DNA of 64,000 nt from Saururus chinensis (GCA_035235625.1 CP141149.1:27893753-27957752), one strand, 5' to 3'. Shown: positions 27,260-41,225, counted from the stretch's first letter. The notes: generated by a model not told the origin, from the sequence alone. A program made the numbers and translations.

Positions 27260-29711
27260 TCACATGATTAACAAGCAAAAGCAGACTATCGCCAACCACC
27301 CTACTGTAAAACTGCTCCCACAAAACCTTAATTTTTGGCCACCATCAGAAAGACTGGATTTGATCATGATTTCAAACCGACAGTTCCCTGTTGATGGGTT
27401 TGTCTCCGTAATCATGGAAAGATCTGGAAATTTGCAGGCACTGTCAAACTGGTTGAACTTCTGATAGTAACTGTTGAATGCATATGAGATATTCCCACGA
27501 GCATCCAACTCGGAACATGAGGTTCCATATCCGAGGCTTGTGCAGTCTGCATGACCGCAAGCATAGCTCACACTGGGGGCAATGGCAGGGTCATCGAGGC
27601 TGACTTGTGGCTTAAGGACACACCACTTCTGCTTCAAGTATTGGACGCCTTTTGCAGGGACAAGAGTGGTTGAGTTCGTTGCCCCAAGGTTGAGCTGATA
27701 CTTTGGACTGCCGTCATAGTAAAAAATTCCCCAGTGTCGTTCAAAATTGCCTGGTTTTATGCTCTTGTCATCCTCATCAATCAAGCTGAAGAGGTAAGCA
27801 TCGATTGGACCGGGTCTCATGGGGGTCCCCTTGCCAGTCAGGATGTGCTTGATGAAACCTTGGTTGAACCTCTGTGAGTAGAGCAAATTTGCATACCTGT
27901 TTCCATCAGTTGGCCACCCAATTTCGCCAACAATGATGGGCAGGCTTCCATAGCCATTCTTCTGCAGCGCCCAAACAAGAGTGTCGTGGTTGGCGTCAAA
28001 CATGTTGTTGTAAATAGTTCCTCCATCCTTTAATGTGTCTGAGCTGCCATCGAAGAATGCATAATCCACAGGGAAGTTGGCATCAGTATACAGGCTGATG
28101 AAAGGATAAATGTTTACTGTGAATGAGCCCTCATTGTCACTGAGAAACTTGACGATGCTGAGCATGAGGTCGTGAATGTTTGCGCGGAAGTCACCACCAG
28201 AAGGAATGCCGGTAGAGGACTGGTAAACGTCGGCATTGAGGGGGACAGTGACCTTGACTTGGTTGCTCAGGCCGGCTTTGATGAGAGCACTTTGAATGTT
28301 CTGAAGGGCCGGGAGGGCTGTCTGCAAAAAGCTCCCGTTGAAGGTTTCTAGAAAAGGCTCATTTCCTACGGCCACATACCTGTTAAGTAAGGATTTGATT
28401 CTTTTAAGACTAGCAAATTCAGAACGAGAAATATGTTTGTGCAAAAGAAAAGTACTCCCTCCATCTCATATTAATTGTCCGCATTGACCCTATTTAAGAA
28501 TCGGTGATATTCAAGGAAGTCTTACAATTAACCTTTTTACTCTATAATATATTAATTTTTTTTACTCTATCCACTAATTGCTATAAGATGGATAATATAA
28601 AATAAGATAATTAATATAAGACAAATATTTTTTTAAAATATGACTTTTAATAGAAGACTGAGTTAGTATTTATCAATGGCGGCTTGAAATTGTGTAGCTG
28701 AAAGTTGAGAATGCTATTTTTTTTCCAACGCCGAAGTTATTTGGAATAGCAATAAATATCCGGTCACCAATAAAAAAATAAAATAAAACTGAGGATAAAA
28801 CTTTTCATCCCCCAAAATTCATTCAATAGCACCCTCAACTCAGTGCAAACCTAAAACTTTAAAACCTGGGAGTGAGTGCTACCAAGTGAATTCTGGTTGC
28901 TTAAAAAGTTCTATCCTAAAATTATGTCATGTCATGAATTACTTGGACATTGTAACTGTTTTTTTTTTTTTACCGTCAACGCATTAATTGTTTGCCATAT
29001 GATGATGTCGTCAGAATTTGCAAAGATCGATTAATAAAACGGGCAAATAAAACTAAACTAAAAATTTCCGAGCCATGGGAGTGAAAAAGATGCATGACAA
29101 ATGAGGACCCAACTTCTCTAAAACATTTTTAATGCTCTTTATTAACAATGTGCCCAGCATAAGAGAGCATCGAGAGTGCACTATCAAGGACTCTAGTGTA
29201 TTCCTTAGGCCAGGCGCATTGTGGAACATTAGGGGGGATGCATTGTAGAACATAAAAAATCTTCCCAGTTCCATGCCTCAAAACATATTATCACCGCCCC
29301 CACATAATCTTTTTTAGGAAATAATCAAACTGTTTATGTTAACTATGTTTAGAATGAGGACATGCCTACAGTAATTAGTGCTCACCTGATGCTCACATCA
29401 TTATCCGATACATAGGAAGAGACGTTCTTGGAAACCCATTTCTCAGCCGCCTTGACGCTGCCTGCTAGAGTGGCCAGCATGTCGTTCGGAATTCCCACCA
29501 TGACCTCAATCCCAGACTTGCCGAGGGCCTTCAAGGCCGCTGGATCGGCGTCAAAAAGCTTCACCTTCTGAAACCCATTTTCCCTCAGCATTCTCACTAC
29601 TATATCAGGCTGTAAGTGGTGGCTTGCCTGTGTTCCCCAGTTGACCCCATACCCACTTGCTGGAATCACCAAAGAAAACCATGGAAGCACCAACGCGAAT
29701 AACCAGCCCAT
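27260..29711 (-). CDS. GH17 glucan endo-1,3-beta-glucosidase with X8 (CBM43) module
   Basis: Two exons (29711-29386 and 28379-27260) join in phase at Arg109 to give 481 aa. An N-terminal signal peptide ([20 protein letters not shown]) is followed by [11 protein letters not shown], the start of the GH17 barrel. The probable acid/base is Glu116 in YVAVGNEP and the nucleophile Glu261 in [10 protein letters not shown]. From about residue 360 a Cys-rich X8 module ([35 protein letters not shown]) binds callose in relatives. The last ~18 residues are hydrophobic, fitting a GPI-anchor signal. It probably hydrolyses callose at the cell surface, perhaps near plasmodesmata (family inference). The gene is convergent with the endonuclease V gene, leaving 768 bp between coding ends. 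No damage is seen. Confidence 0.95.
28451..28675. mobile_element. Stowaway-like MITE in GH17 intron
   Basis: The segment begins 'tactccctccatctcatatt' and ends near 'aagactgagttagta', whose reverse complement starts TACTAACTCAGTCTT. The ends and AT-rich, partly self-complementary interior fit a decayed Stowaway-type MITE. It lies wholly within the 1.0 kb intron. Confidence 0.55.
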
Positions 29712-32700
29712 GGGTTGCCTGATCGAGTCTTCTTCTCCGGATGCAGTGAGCTTCCTCCCAATGAGGTCGGTGATATGCTAGTAAATAGAAAGCTGTGACT
29801 TAAAAAGCTGAAAACCCAAAATTCCAGCTTCGAATCGAGAGATGGGGTATTAAAATGGATAATTGATTAATAACTAAGCTTAAGATAGGTGGGAGAGGAA
29901 GAGAATGATATTTGAAATAATAATGAAAATAGGAAGATTCACTTATATAGAGTATGTTTTTTCTTTGACTGGCAAGAACTGTTCGCAGCAAAATATGAAG
30001 CAACAGGCAATTTGTGCGGTAAAATGTGAGTGTAAATCAATAGTTCCTGGAAGCTGCAGATGACACATGAAAAAGAAAGTGACAGAACTGAAATGGTAAT
30101 ACAGACCACTAAACTAGGCTTATATTATGTGAGGAATTCCATACAATGCCCATAAAGGAAAGCTAAAGATGGAAGGAAGGAAGCAAGGATTTAAGAGACG
30201 ATCTGGAGATGGAGTGAGAAGAGAGCCCAAGAATATGGTGTGTAGAAAAAAAAGCAGTAGGGGCAAAGCTGTGGACTGCTTCGTGTCCGACTTCCAGCGC
30301 AGCTTCTCTTTTTCTTTTCTGTTTTTTGATTGATTGTTGAAACTTGGAAAGGCTGCTCTGCGTCCTGATTGGGATTGGCAGCTTCTCATGGAAGTGAGTT
30401 AAGGGTCGACTTCGTTTACCTGTCAATTCCAATAATGTGGCCACGGTAGATCGAACCTCTCCCAGTGAATTGGCTCCTGCTCAAGCGCTGGGCTGAGCCT
30501 TTTTTGGTAAATTATACCTGCACTTCCTACCTTTTGTCGAAATTATAAATAGAGCCCTTTAACGTTTCAAATACGCATTCAAATAGACTACTGCACTATT
30601 CGCGGTGAGAAGGTTTTTTTTTCTTGTCTTTACATATGGGAGTTTATATATAAAAGTTATTGATATTTGAAATTAATAATACACACCCTAACTTACATTA
30701 ACATCGTTCGCCCAAATGTTAATATACACTAGCATATATACTGTCAATTTTCTAAATGAACGGCTATTATGTGTTCTTTGTGCTAGGTTCACAATCAACA
30801 AGGAACATAGAAATTGCCCCCTTACAGTGAGGGCCGAGTTCTGCTCCCATTTGCCATATAAACCATTTTCTATGTTTCACACTTAGTATGAGTTTCACAT
30901 AAAGAACACCTGTCTGCTGTTGATATTTAAAAACGACGGTATATACCCTAATATAGTGACACTAACACTAACGTATGGTCGTCAATCTCACGGATAAACC
31001 AACTCCTGAGCGTTACTTTTGTTGGGCTCATGGTAAGTGAGAAGTATAAAAAATGCTTCATTTGTGATGATGAGACCCATTCCAATACGCAGGCCCTATA
31101 ACTTTTGTTGAAGCATCAATGGGCACGGGGTTTCTTCACAGGAAGTGTTTTTCACGTTCCCTATTTATTGTGAGTTGAACGTAAAAAATGTTTGTGAGGC
31201 GTTCATTTTTGGCTCACTGTTAGTGCGGAGCATATAAAATGCTTCCTTCTTCATGAGGGCAATGCAATTAGCCGCAAACAACACGTCTAGCGTGATGGCT
31301 TGTGGGGAACAGTTAATAAGTTCTTGAATTTATTGTCATCAACATCAAATGCGACTTTTCAGGGCCACATACAGCAGGAATGAGGTGGACATCAATGATG
31401 TCATTTTGATAATCTTAGTGTTGTCTATTTAGGTTGATCAACACTATGTTTTGAAAATTAGCCCCGAAATCAATAGCTATGACCAACTACAGAGTATAAT
31501 AAATCATTGAGTAAATAGCTTTTAAACCCTCATTTTAAACTCCAAAAACTCTCTCCACTTTAATTTTTCTTGTTAGACTATAGTGACTCAAATTGCCACG
31601 CTTCATAATTGACTCTCTTGACTCACCCAGTTAAATTTTAAAAACTTATATAGCTTAATTAGATAAAGTGACACTTTCTCTCAAAATCTATAACATATTA
31701 CCATAAAAATATTTCAACTATAATTTAGATTTTTATATATATTGAGTCGGCGCCCCATACATCAGTAGGGTGCACATTGCTCTATGTCAAATCACTACCC
31801 AAAAATGGGTGATGCACCCGACTCACATGGCCTTAGATGCACCAAACACAGCTTAACTTTTTTTCTTAATTTATACTTATTTTCTTATAAATAACATGCA
31901 TATATTATATTTAAATAAGATTTTATTACATGTATTATTAGGCCCAGAAGTTGGTAAGGCAGTCAGTTTGGTTTGTTGGTTAGTCGAACTTACTTGTAGG
32001 GGAGTTGGACTAGTAGACAAATCAAAAATTCAAATTATGAACTTAGGCAAATAATTACATAGTCGGAACGGATAAGTAACTAAACAAATAGACAATTGGA
32101 CAGTTGGACATGTATGAGTGTCTAACACATCCGAATGGTTGTCCGTCTATCTAATTACCACCCCCATGTATTATTTATTGACTTTAATTATTATTAATGC
32201 TCCATTCGTTTTATATTAATAGTTATATTTAAAAAATTAGTAATTTTTATTAAATAGTCATACTCACATATAAAAAAAGAAAAAATAAGTTTGTGATACT
32301 CTTTTTTAAGTACCCAACTATTTAAAATGAACAAAATAGGGCTATTAATATAGAACAATTTTTTTTTGCCAAATAGAATTATTAATTTAGCATGAAGAGA
32401 ATATATTTTAGTATAACATGTTTAAAATTTTACTTTGGACTCTACAAATTACCTTGAAAAGAGTTTTGAAGACAATTGTGTTCTAAGGGATAGAAGATTT
32501 AAAGATAGAGACAGGTGGATAATTGTTGCATTTTAAATAAACAGAAAACCAAAGCAAAAGCTTGATCGTTTCAATGAAAGTCAATAAAACTCCTAGATGG
32601 TTATCACTATACACTAAATTTTGTATACCAAATTAATCCATGCACTTTTTAGGTAGTGTGTTTTGTGTCACATAGCCCATTTTTTTGTTGTCCAATAAAA

Positions 32701-32923
32701 TTTATTACTTCAGGGATGTATAAGTTTATTGTACAAATTTGATATAACATAATTATTTTCTTTTTTCCATTTCCTTGGTGGGGGCAAGCTATCTTTGTTT
32801 TAACCGTTTTAGCAAGGATAATGATTTTCTTACACCAAAATTTGTCTAATAAAATATTGCACCTAATTTTAATTAGATAAAAAATTTGCACCTAATTTTA
32901 ATTAGATAGAGAAAAATGAATGG
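29712..32923. other. Upstream region of the GH17 gene and intergenic DNA
   Basis: The first ~700 bp upstream of the GH17 start should include its promoter and 5' UTR, but no site could be assigned firmly. Beyond it there is no supported gene. The stretch 30770-31330 has moderately low-copy character without clear ends. At about 32195-32400 there is a Stowaway-like segment with 'ctccattcgttttatattaa' and an inverted partner. Confidence 0.35.
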
Positions 32924-33236
32924 TATAAACCGATGTCTACAGAGGCTAAATAATAAAAAGATAACTGAAAATAACAATGATAAAATTAAAATAAATTAAG
33001 TTGATTCTGATTTTTGAATTTTTGAAATAGGGTATATCCCCTACATATTTATAGAAAATTAAGCCTTATAATCCTAATACTAATAAAACTCCTAATTGGA
33101 ATTGACTTCTAACATTACCCTAAGTCTAATAAGAATAAAATTCTAATTATACTAAACTATTCTTACTAATAATAATTAAATCATAATTCTGATAGATAAT
33201 GAAGGCTAGACCAGACCCCTAGGGCGGGTCATAACA
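32924..33236 (-). mobile_element. LTR of an old minus-strand retrotransposon (probable 3' LTR)
   Basis: This 313 bp segment is similar along its whole length to 61836-62145 and in the same orientation. Read on the minus strand, both begin TGTTATGACCCGCCCTAGGG. The right neighbour on the minus strand is a purine-rich 'ttgaggacaaggtgaaa', as expected before a 3' LTR. The terminal CA has decayed to TA here. Confidence 0.6.
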
Positions 33237-35614
33237 TTTCACCTTGTCCTCAAGGTGGTTATTGATGCTTGTAACACCGATGAAAATATGCACTTGGGCT
33301 TATCAATGCTATGCTTGAAATATGTATGAATAAAAATGTGGGGAGTTGTTGCAGACAATTAGTATAGAAGTTGACCTTAATGTGGTAGCCGAACACAAGC
33401 GGCCTTGTGTAAAGTCCAAACTAGTGCAAGTCTTTTTATGCTCGACAAACCAAAACACAAAAGAACCATGGCTGAAGTAGGGGGCAAAGTCCTGGGCAAA
33501 ATAGAGACACCAAATACACCTTGTTGTAGGACCTAGGTTTGGAGAGAAAAGACCTGTTAAGGACAAGTCCGATTGAAACCAGGAAAGCGAGGTTGAAACA
33601 AAGTCCTCTCCAGATCTAAATAGGAACATAGTCTTGATGGTGTACAAAAGGGCTAGAGTAGAAGATGGAGGTAGGGGCTCGTGGAATTGAGCAGTAGATG
33701 GTGGAAGAGCCTGGGTGCCATCATCTGCAACGGCAGGATGGAGGATCGACGACAATGGTTCTAGAGGTGTAGTGGCTTGACGAGATTCACCATGGACGGG
33801 GAAGAAAGGGATGCACTGCAGATCTAGAGGTGAGAAGACTAGACAATGGCAGTAGGGTGATCCATGGTTAGAATGACAGGTGGATTGTGGTAGAGGCAGG
33901 GCAGCAGAAGCCAAAGGCAAAGGCTGCGGTTGAGGTTCTGGTGGTGGAGATTTTGGAGGGAACATCAAAATCTCTTTGTCCATAAACTTGTGAACAATCA
34001 AGTAATAAATGATTTCTTCCAAAAAAAAAATATCCTTTCATTGTTTTGAACATCAACATTAGCAATTCTCTGGTAGTGGAGATCTTGAGATGAGATTGCG
34101 GATTTTTCATTCTGAGCATCATGATCAATTTGAAGACCTCAAGCTACTGATCAATAGCCGTAGGAGCAAGATGTGGATGTGGATGTGGATGTGTATGCAG
34201 TATCTAGCACAAAAATTGACTTGTTGCAAATTCAAATTGAAAGGGAGCAATTGGTACAAAATCATCACCATCATTACCTAATGCCCTAATTGTTTAATTC
34301 TTTGATCACAAATAAAGAGGTTTTATACCAAGCTTTGAGCAATAAACTGAAGGTGAACTCTTGGAAAACTGCCCAGGAAGAACTGAACTTTGCATCATAT
34401 GATGGCCAGAATAGCTTGATATCAGAAGGGGCTCTCAACCCTCCTGAAGTAGGAAGTACTATCGACCCATTGCGAAAAATGCCATACATCTGCATCTTGG
34501 ATCCAAAAGACAAGCTTTTGCCTTGTAGCCGAAATTGGGTGGGTGGTGGATTGGGAGAAGCAATCGTAGAAGAGGGAGAGGGCTAGGGAAAGATGAGGTC
34601 ATCGGCGGCAGATCTGGAGGTGGCCTTGCCTTTCCTGTCAAGCGAAGCTTGTTCATGGAGGAGGAAACATAGTCGTGGAGCACAAAGTAGGTTCGTACTA
34701 GATTAGTGGAAGCAATCACAGACAGAGCAACAAGGCAAAGATGGAGATACCGATGCTGGTGCCGCCATCAAGGAGGCCGCAAGTCATTGGGGCGGAATAG
34801 TCCAATGCAGCGAGGGACACGCGGCGGCCGATCTCCTGACCCCAGAGTAGTATTTGTTTGTGCTAAGGTCCTTGAAGTCGATGGAGAGAGAGCAGAGGTG
34901 GCTGGCCACTATGTGCTTGAGCGAGCGGCAGATCAACGGGAGGGCTAACAGTGGGGTGTCTTCTGGTGCGAATGTGGCCAACGACTGTGTAGAAGCAACC
35001 GATGGCAGTTCTACAGGCATCGAGGAGTAGAAGTAGAAGTAGCGAGTTGATGACATGAGCATGAGCAAGGCTAAGACATCCATAACCTTGTCGAAATGAA
35101 GGTTGCTCTCGGCTTGGTTGGAAGCCATGATAAGTTTTAACTCTAAGAATAACGTGTGTGGTGAATCCATCTATGTAGGGTTGGTTGTGGATGTCTATCA
35201 TCTGATGTCTGGGCCGTGTCCGAGGTGTCCGTGGCCGTGTCTAGCCGAATTCTTTTATCCTTTAATTTTTGGACATGACCATGGACAAATACCTCGTCTT
35301 GCAGTTTGTCCGAGGTCCGGTTAACTTTTAAATACAATGTGCATTCTTATATAAAGGACATTTTTTTTCTCCTCTAATTATTCTTAAACATCATTTTCTT
35401 ATACTTAAATCTTTAACAATTTAAATATAATCATGTTAATGCTATATTTGAGTTCTCCAAACTAATTATTAAATATTTCTTTTGTCCCACATTAATAGCT
35501 CTATTTGGCTTTTAAAAATGAACTAACTTGTCTAATAGTAATACTACAAATAAAGAAGATGATATATATAAGTTTAAAAACTATTATTATATGCTAAGCT
35601 ACTTAATCTAGAAA
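33237..35614 (-). mobile_element. Interior of the LTR element, left part, no pol genes
   Basis: The region between the probable 3' LTR and the CACTA insertion has several short open frames on both strands but no reverse transcriptase, integrase or protease motif that I can recognise. A short (ggatgt)n run lies at 34172-34196, and a Stowaway-like fragment at about 35465-35540. It may be a large non-autonomous element or captured DNA. Confidence 0.35.
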
Positions 35615-36240
35615 CACTACAACAAAAAGAGGTTTTTGCAACAAATGTGTTTGTCGCAGAAAATTCATATTTTGTCGCAAATATATTTTTGCGACAAAAA
35701 TTATTTTGTGCCCTTTTGTCGCAAGTAAGGCGTCACAAAAAGTCATTGCGACAACTTTTTATTTGTCGTAAATAGTATACACTTTTGCGACAAATTTATT
35801 TGTCGTAAAAAATTAATTATTATGTTGCAAATAAATATAATTTTTTAAGTTAAAAAATATTAAAAATATGTCTAGACCCATAATTACGTCGTAAAAGCAT
35901 TGACATTTGCAACAAAACAAATATGTTGTAAATGATTTTAGTGTATTTACGACAAACTTCATATGTTGCAAATGCTTGATATTTGATTCTTTTTAAAAAG
36001 TATTAGCGACAAACCAAATTCATCACAAATGATATTAATGTGTTTGCAACAAATTATATATGTCGCAAAAATATTGACATGTTTATATTTTTTTAATATT
36101 GGCGACAAATAGAATTCATCGTAAATGATTATAACATATTTGCAACAAAAAAAATTATATTTGCCACAAAAAAAATTTGTTGCAAAAGAGTTTTAATATA
36201 ACAAATGTTAATTATTTGGGACAAATTTGAGTCGTCGCAT
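35615..36240. repeat. CACTA left terminal and subterminal repeats
   Basis: The terminus CACTACAACAAAA is followed by more than a dozen copies of 'ttgcgacaaa' or its complement 'tttgtcgcaa', many with one or two changes. Such clusters are the binding sites for the element's own transposase in known CACTA systems (family knowledge). Confidence 0.85.
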
Positions 36241-37241
36241 TTACATTATCAGCACATTAATTATAATGGCTATACTCAATTAGTTGGGAGGGCGGGTGGG
36301 GGAATGGAGGATATTTAAAAATATACAAATTCAAAATAGTTGTATAAATTAATCTATATAAATTAATAATGCAAAATATATGTTAATATAATTGACATAA
36401 ATCATTCACTTTCTATTTTATTTCAATAAATTTGACTGCCTTAATATTAAACTAAATATCATCCATTGTCTTACAAACTATAAATCTAATACATTTGGGT
36501 AACTAAAAAATACCAAATAACTAGAATGAAGCCAATATCAATGTAACTTTCACAAAAGAAATCACATGTATCATTTCCTTCGTCGCAAATTTTGATGATT
36601 CTTTTGAACACCCCTATTCACCTGTAAATATATAAGAATATAAAATAAGCATAATATAATAAAGAATGATAACTCAATTAATTTAGATTTATATAGCTAA
36701 ACATAAAATTAAGACTATAAATATGCCTTCTGCGTGAAAATGCTTTGTACCTAAACCGATGAATTTGACTATATTGGTTGTTGCTCCATCAATTTTCTCA
36801 ATCCTTAAGAGACTCGAACAAGCAAGCCAATAGGTGTATCAAGTGTTTTAAGATGATTAGAGCCTATCAAATCACAAAGATGAAATTACTTCTCCAAAGG
36901 AACCATTAACATTTCTTTGTTTTAAGATGATCATCTTAGTAATACCATCTCCAACAGAGTTCGCAAAAGCTATTTTCAAATTGTCAACTCAGAAATAATA
37001 GAAATCAATCACCTAGCAAAAATAAAGAGAAATTTCTATGTACCGTCACAATTTTTAATTTATTTTTATATAACTTATTTAGATAAGATTTTACTTAAAT
37101 AACAATTATAAATAATTTTAAATTTACATATAACGACACAAATGTATCTACTTAGGTAAGTATTTTTTATTAATACCTAAATTACCCTTACCTTTTCATC
37201 TCCCATTTTCCGCCATAACCACCTCCTCCAATGTGCCATTA

Positions 37242-37628
37242 ATGGCGTTTCTCTCCCTTCCTCTTTTACTCGACTTCGACTTTGACCCTGCCTGGATCGC
37301 CGAAGTCAAGTCTTGTCTCGCCTCCCAGTTCGACACCGCCGGCAAGGGCGTTCCCGATTTCGAGTACACGCCCAGGGTCCTCGCTCACCTCCATTCCCTT
37401 GCTTCCCTCTCCCAGGCCAAGACCAGGCTGCCGAGATCGTTGTCGCTGATTTCCGCCAGAAGGCCTCTGAGTACCAGATTCCTTTTTCACTATAGCCGCG
37501 AGAATTAAAGAGATACTGGAAGATGTGGGATTGCCCAAAGATGGTCTCTCGCCCAATGCTGCGTCGTCTACGCAAATTCTCGCTAATGTGTCCAATCTGC
37601 TCAATATAAGGGAGACTGAAATGACTAG
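37242..37628 (+). pseudogene. Augmin (HAUS) subunit 1 gene fragment
   Basis: The translated segment contains IAEVKSCLASQFDTAGKGVP, DFEYTPRVLAHLHSLASLSQ, then in another frame AAEIVVADFRQKASEY, and then AARIKEILEDVGLPKDGLSP with ANVSNLLNIRETEM. This is the N-terminal part of plant augmin subunit 1 (AUG1/HAUS1), a microtubule-nucleation factor. A single-base loss near 37422 and a short filler replacing coding bases near 37483-37495 break the frame. The last exon base is followed by a normal donor (gttagt), so the piece was captured as genomic DNA with its splice site. The rest of the gene is absent. Confidence 0.85.
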
Positions 37629-37983
37629 GTTAGTGTTCAATTTGTGATTTTTATTTAGTCAAAATTCAGTATTGATGCAAGCAATGGCGTAATTAGATTG
37701 TGTCAGCCTTAGGGGTTGGGTTCAAATCTTACGGGTGACTGACGGTTTTTTTTTCTCCATTTTGCATGTATCATGTATGTTGTGTTCTTATGGAAGTTTA
37801 GTCTCTTGTATCATGTGATTGAGCTTGGGTTATATACCAACGTTTATGCTGTGAACAAATTTGATTAGCATGATACAAGATTCATAGAATGAGTTCTTTG
37901 AGATAGCTAATATGGTCTATTCAATGGTTAGTAGGTATGTGACTTGTGGTGATTTACGTTTTCCCCGTAGTTTTATTTATTGA

Positions 37984-38240
37984 ATGTTGTACAAGAATGA
38001 AGTCTCCTGGAATGCCATGATTGGTGAGTATGCAACAGCTAGAGATGTGGAGAATGCATAGAAGCTATTTGATGAGATGCGTGAGCGGAATGCAGCTATA
38101 AGGAGTGCTATTATTTCTGGTTTCTCAGAAAGTGGACAGTGAAAGAAGTCCCTTTCTATGCTTAAAAAAATGGTGGCTGCAACATTTATCCCTAATGAGC
38201 CGGCCTTTGTCCCTAATGAGGGCATTGGAAGAAGGTGAGG
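37984..38240 (+). pseudogene. PPR-repeat protein gene fragment
   Basis: The frame reads LYKNEVSWNAMIGEYATARD, then KLFDEMRERNAAIRSAIISG and FSESG. This matches plant-type pentatricopeptide repeats (VSWNAMIGGY, LFDEMPERN, AIISGF), which bind organellar RNA in intact proteins. Stop codons fall after VENA and after SGQ, so the piece cannot encode a full repeat array. It lies on the same strand as, and 360 bp after, the augmin fragment. Confidence 0.75.
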
Positions 38241-39409
38241 GGATGCTTAGGTACGTTGCAGAATGCAAACATGGGGTTCTACCTTATTCATGAGCTCAGC
38301 ATGGTCACCAAAAGCCCAACACGGACTTTGTCTTCTGCCATTGATGGCATGGAAGGAAGGAAGTCCGCCTCCACTTTCCTCTTTTGTAGTTTTCTTTGAA
38401 GAGGTTTTTATATCATTGTCTTGTGTCCACACGGTTGGGACACGGAGAATGTAACGCCCGAGATTTTTCATCCTTTTTTCTCAAAACTCATAGAATTTTT
38501 TTTTTCCATAAATCGGAGTCAAAACGATAAAATCAAAACCTATTTATAATTTAAAACATCATACGGTTAAACATCGTACTGTCAAATCAAATATCCTCAG
38601 GCGCTACCCGAAAACACACGTACGAATAAATTCTGCTATGATCATAGACTTTTAAATACAAATCACTCCCGGGCATCCCTGAGTACAAGTCCCCTAACAG
38701 TCCACAGACTAATCCAATCGAAAGTCCAGAATAAAACATCTTAAAGTCTCATCTCACTCAATACAGGAGATCGTTGCACAAATAAACTCGCAGAGAGTCA
38801 AGCTGATACCTGAGTCAACGGGAATCAATCCACCGCTGAAACGAGCGTCCATCACCAGGAGCTCTCCGCACAACCTGCAAAACCTCCCGTACAACGGGGC
38901 TAAAAATAGTAGGGTGAGTATTTTCATACTCAGTAGGAAAATACCCAGTAGGGGAAATCCCAAACGGTGAACTCCATAAGTTCATAAATCCATGCGTCAT
39001 GCAACTCAAACATGAAGCAGAAGCATATCATAATCATATCGTGCACATACACAAACGATCATATCAAAGGCACCATCGTGCCACAGACATATCAAGGCAT
39101 CAACATGCCAAAATCATACCAAAGGCACCATCGTGCCAGAATCATACCAAAGGCACCATCGTGCCAAAATCATACTATCCAAACAACTTACACAAACACC
39201 CTTATCCAAGGTCATACAATTTACTCGTACCACCGTACGCATACTCATACAGCATACGCATACTTGTACGACCTTACTCGTACAATCGTATGCTCACTCA
39301 TACAGCTTACACATACATACATGTACGACCTTACTCGTACAATCAGACTCGTACGACCTCACTCGTATAGTCTGCACAAAATCATACTTACTGTCTTACT
39401 CAGAACCAT

Positions 39410-39660
39410 ATTCTCACAATCGTACTCATACTCTTACAATCGTGCTCATACTCATACGCTTACAGTCTTACTCATACTCATAAGCTTACAGTCTTACTCA
39501 TACTCATACACTTACAGTCTAACTCATACTCATACGCTTACAGTCTTACTCATACTCATACGCTTACAGTCTTACTCATACTCATACACTTACAGTCCTG
39601 CTCATACACATACAATCGTACTCACACTCATACAGTCGTACTCATAATCGTACACATATC
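39410..39660. repeat. 26 bp tandem repeat (actcatactcatacgcttac...)
   Basis: About six to seven copies of a 26 bp unit containing 'tcttactcatactcatac' and 'gcttacag' follow each other, with degenerate copies extending left to about 39220. Because 26 is not a multiple of three, the same repeat gives the long tyrosine/serine-rich open frames in all three frames. Confidence 0.8.
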
Positions 39661-39889
39661 AACGACCACTGAAGCTCATTACAACTAATAAGCTCCAGCG
39701 TCGAAATGGAAAAGAATGCCATTGGGGCAACACCTTAACCTCCGGGGAGTGACTAGACGCCATGGACTTTTCCGAAGGTAAGGCACACCAATGCTCATGG
39801 GGCACTGGATCAAACAGGTAAGAGTAGATCCATGATACTACTTACCTCAGCGCGCAAACATAAACACCCACACATAAGGGGTCATACAG

Positions 39890-40280
39890 TTGCCCACCAT
39901 AATGGGTCTTATAGTGCCATAGAATCGCCCACCATAATGGGTCTTATAGTGCCAGAGAATTGCCCACCATAATGGGTCTTATAGTACCATTGCCACTCTT
40001 GGGCAGAAAACATACAGTGCCACTCTTGGGCGAAAACATACAACGCTCTCAACAGAGCATCAAACGTCTGGGCTTACACAGCACACAGACCAAATCAGAA
40101 ACATACGTCGCTCTCAGCAGAGCATCAGACGTCTGGGCTTCATACAGCACGCAGACAAAGTCAGAAACGTACATCGCTCTCAACAGAGCATCAAACGTAT
40201 GGGCTTATACGGCCACGCGGACCAAATCGAAACGTCGCTCTCAGCGAGCATCAGACGTCCGGTGCTCTACATAGCACACA
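39890..40280. repeat. Two tandem repeat blocks in the 5.2 kb element
   Basis: First come three copies of a ~35 bp unit built on 'gcccaccataatgggtctta'. Then come about four copies of a ~75 bp unit containing 'cgctctcaacagagcatcaa' and 'acgtctgggctt'. Several units carry internal inverted symmetry (cccaccataatggg). Confidence 0.75.
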
Positions 40281-40989
40281 GACAACATCCCGCAGGATAA
40301 CACCATGGCAAGACATGATAAATGCTCGGCCAGCTCATCAGCGGCCAGCTCAAACACGGAACTTAATCCGTCGAACCCTCAGGTCTCAAACTCACAACGC
40401 TATCATTAGCTGTGCTTATAATTCAAGTTTGAATTAAGTATATTATGCGGTACAATTATGCCACACAAACTCACAGTCCTCGACTGGTCAAATTGAAGCT
40501 GAGCCCGATCCGAAACCCAAGTTCGTCAGGGCAGCAGACTTCACTTACCCGTCCACATCATGGACAAAACTCACCGTACAGCAAACCCTTACAGTCTTAC
40601 ACTTCGCCATCCATCTTATGGCCAAAACCTCTTACACTGACATCCTCAAATAACGCTCCTCAGAGCCAACCCAGTTGTCGCCCTCTTACTTATATCTCAC
40701 TTATTATACTTACTTTTCACTTCATAATCGGTACGTTATGCTTATACAATTATGAACACTCTTACTGTTTGACAATCGCCCAACATACAATCCACCCCAA
40801 ACTGATCCATTCTAATCCTTGCCCGTCATACTCTTATCCTCTGTCATACGCTTACACAACCGTATCCAAATTCAGACAAAGCCTCTGTTACCTCTTGCTG
40901 TCCATCGCCCATACTTCTGCCCACATAGTCATCATACATACGTATGTCTCACACATACGTATAACATACACATACGGCCATACATACAT

Positions 40990-41225
40990 AACTTACAAAC
41001 ATGCACGCTAGCCATCACTAGCACATGCATCCACACGTTAAACATGCACGCTAGCCATCACTAGCATATGCATACATTCACACATACATCAAACATGCAC
41101 GCTAGCCGTCACTAGCACATGCATACATCAAACGTACACGCTAGTCATCTCTAGCACGTGCACACACACATTCATACATACTTCAAACATGCACGCTAGC
41201 CATCACTAGCACGTGCATAACCCAT
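40990..41225. repeat. Repeats of 'catgcacgctagccatcact'
   Basis: About five copies of a ~50-60 bp unit share 'catgcacgctagccatcact' followed by 'agcac.tgcata'. The spacer between copies varies in length. Confidence 0.75.

Noticed and set aside
33309-34022. 237-codon minus-strand open frame with a proline-rich start
   Set aside because: It shows no recognisable domain, overlaps other frames and lies inside the probable LTR element. I could not support it as a gene.
33237-35614. Reverse transcriptase or integrase genes in the LTR element interior
   Set aside because: No motif of these enzymes (such as the YxDD box or the HHCC zinc finger) could be read in any frame.
39012-41011. Open frames of 190-210 codons rich in Tyr/Ser/Thr/His
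   Set aside because: They follow the 26 bp and other tandem repeats in all three frames and have no protein-family features.
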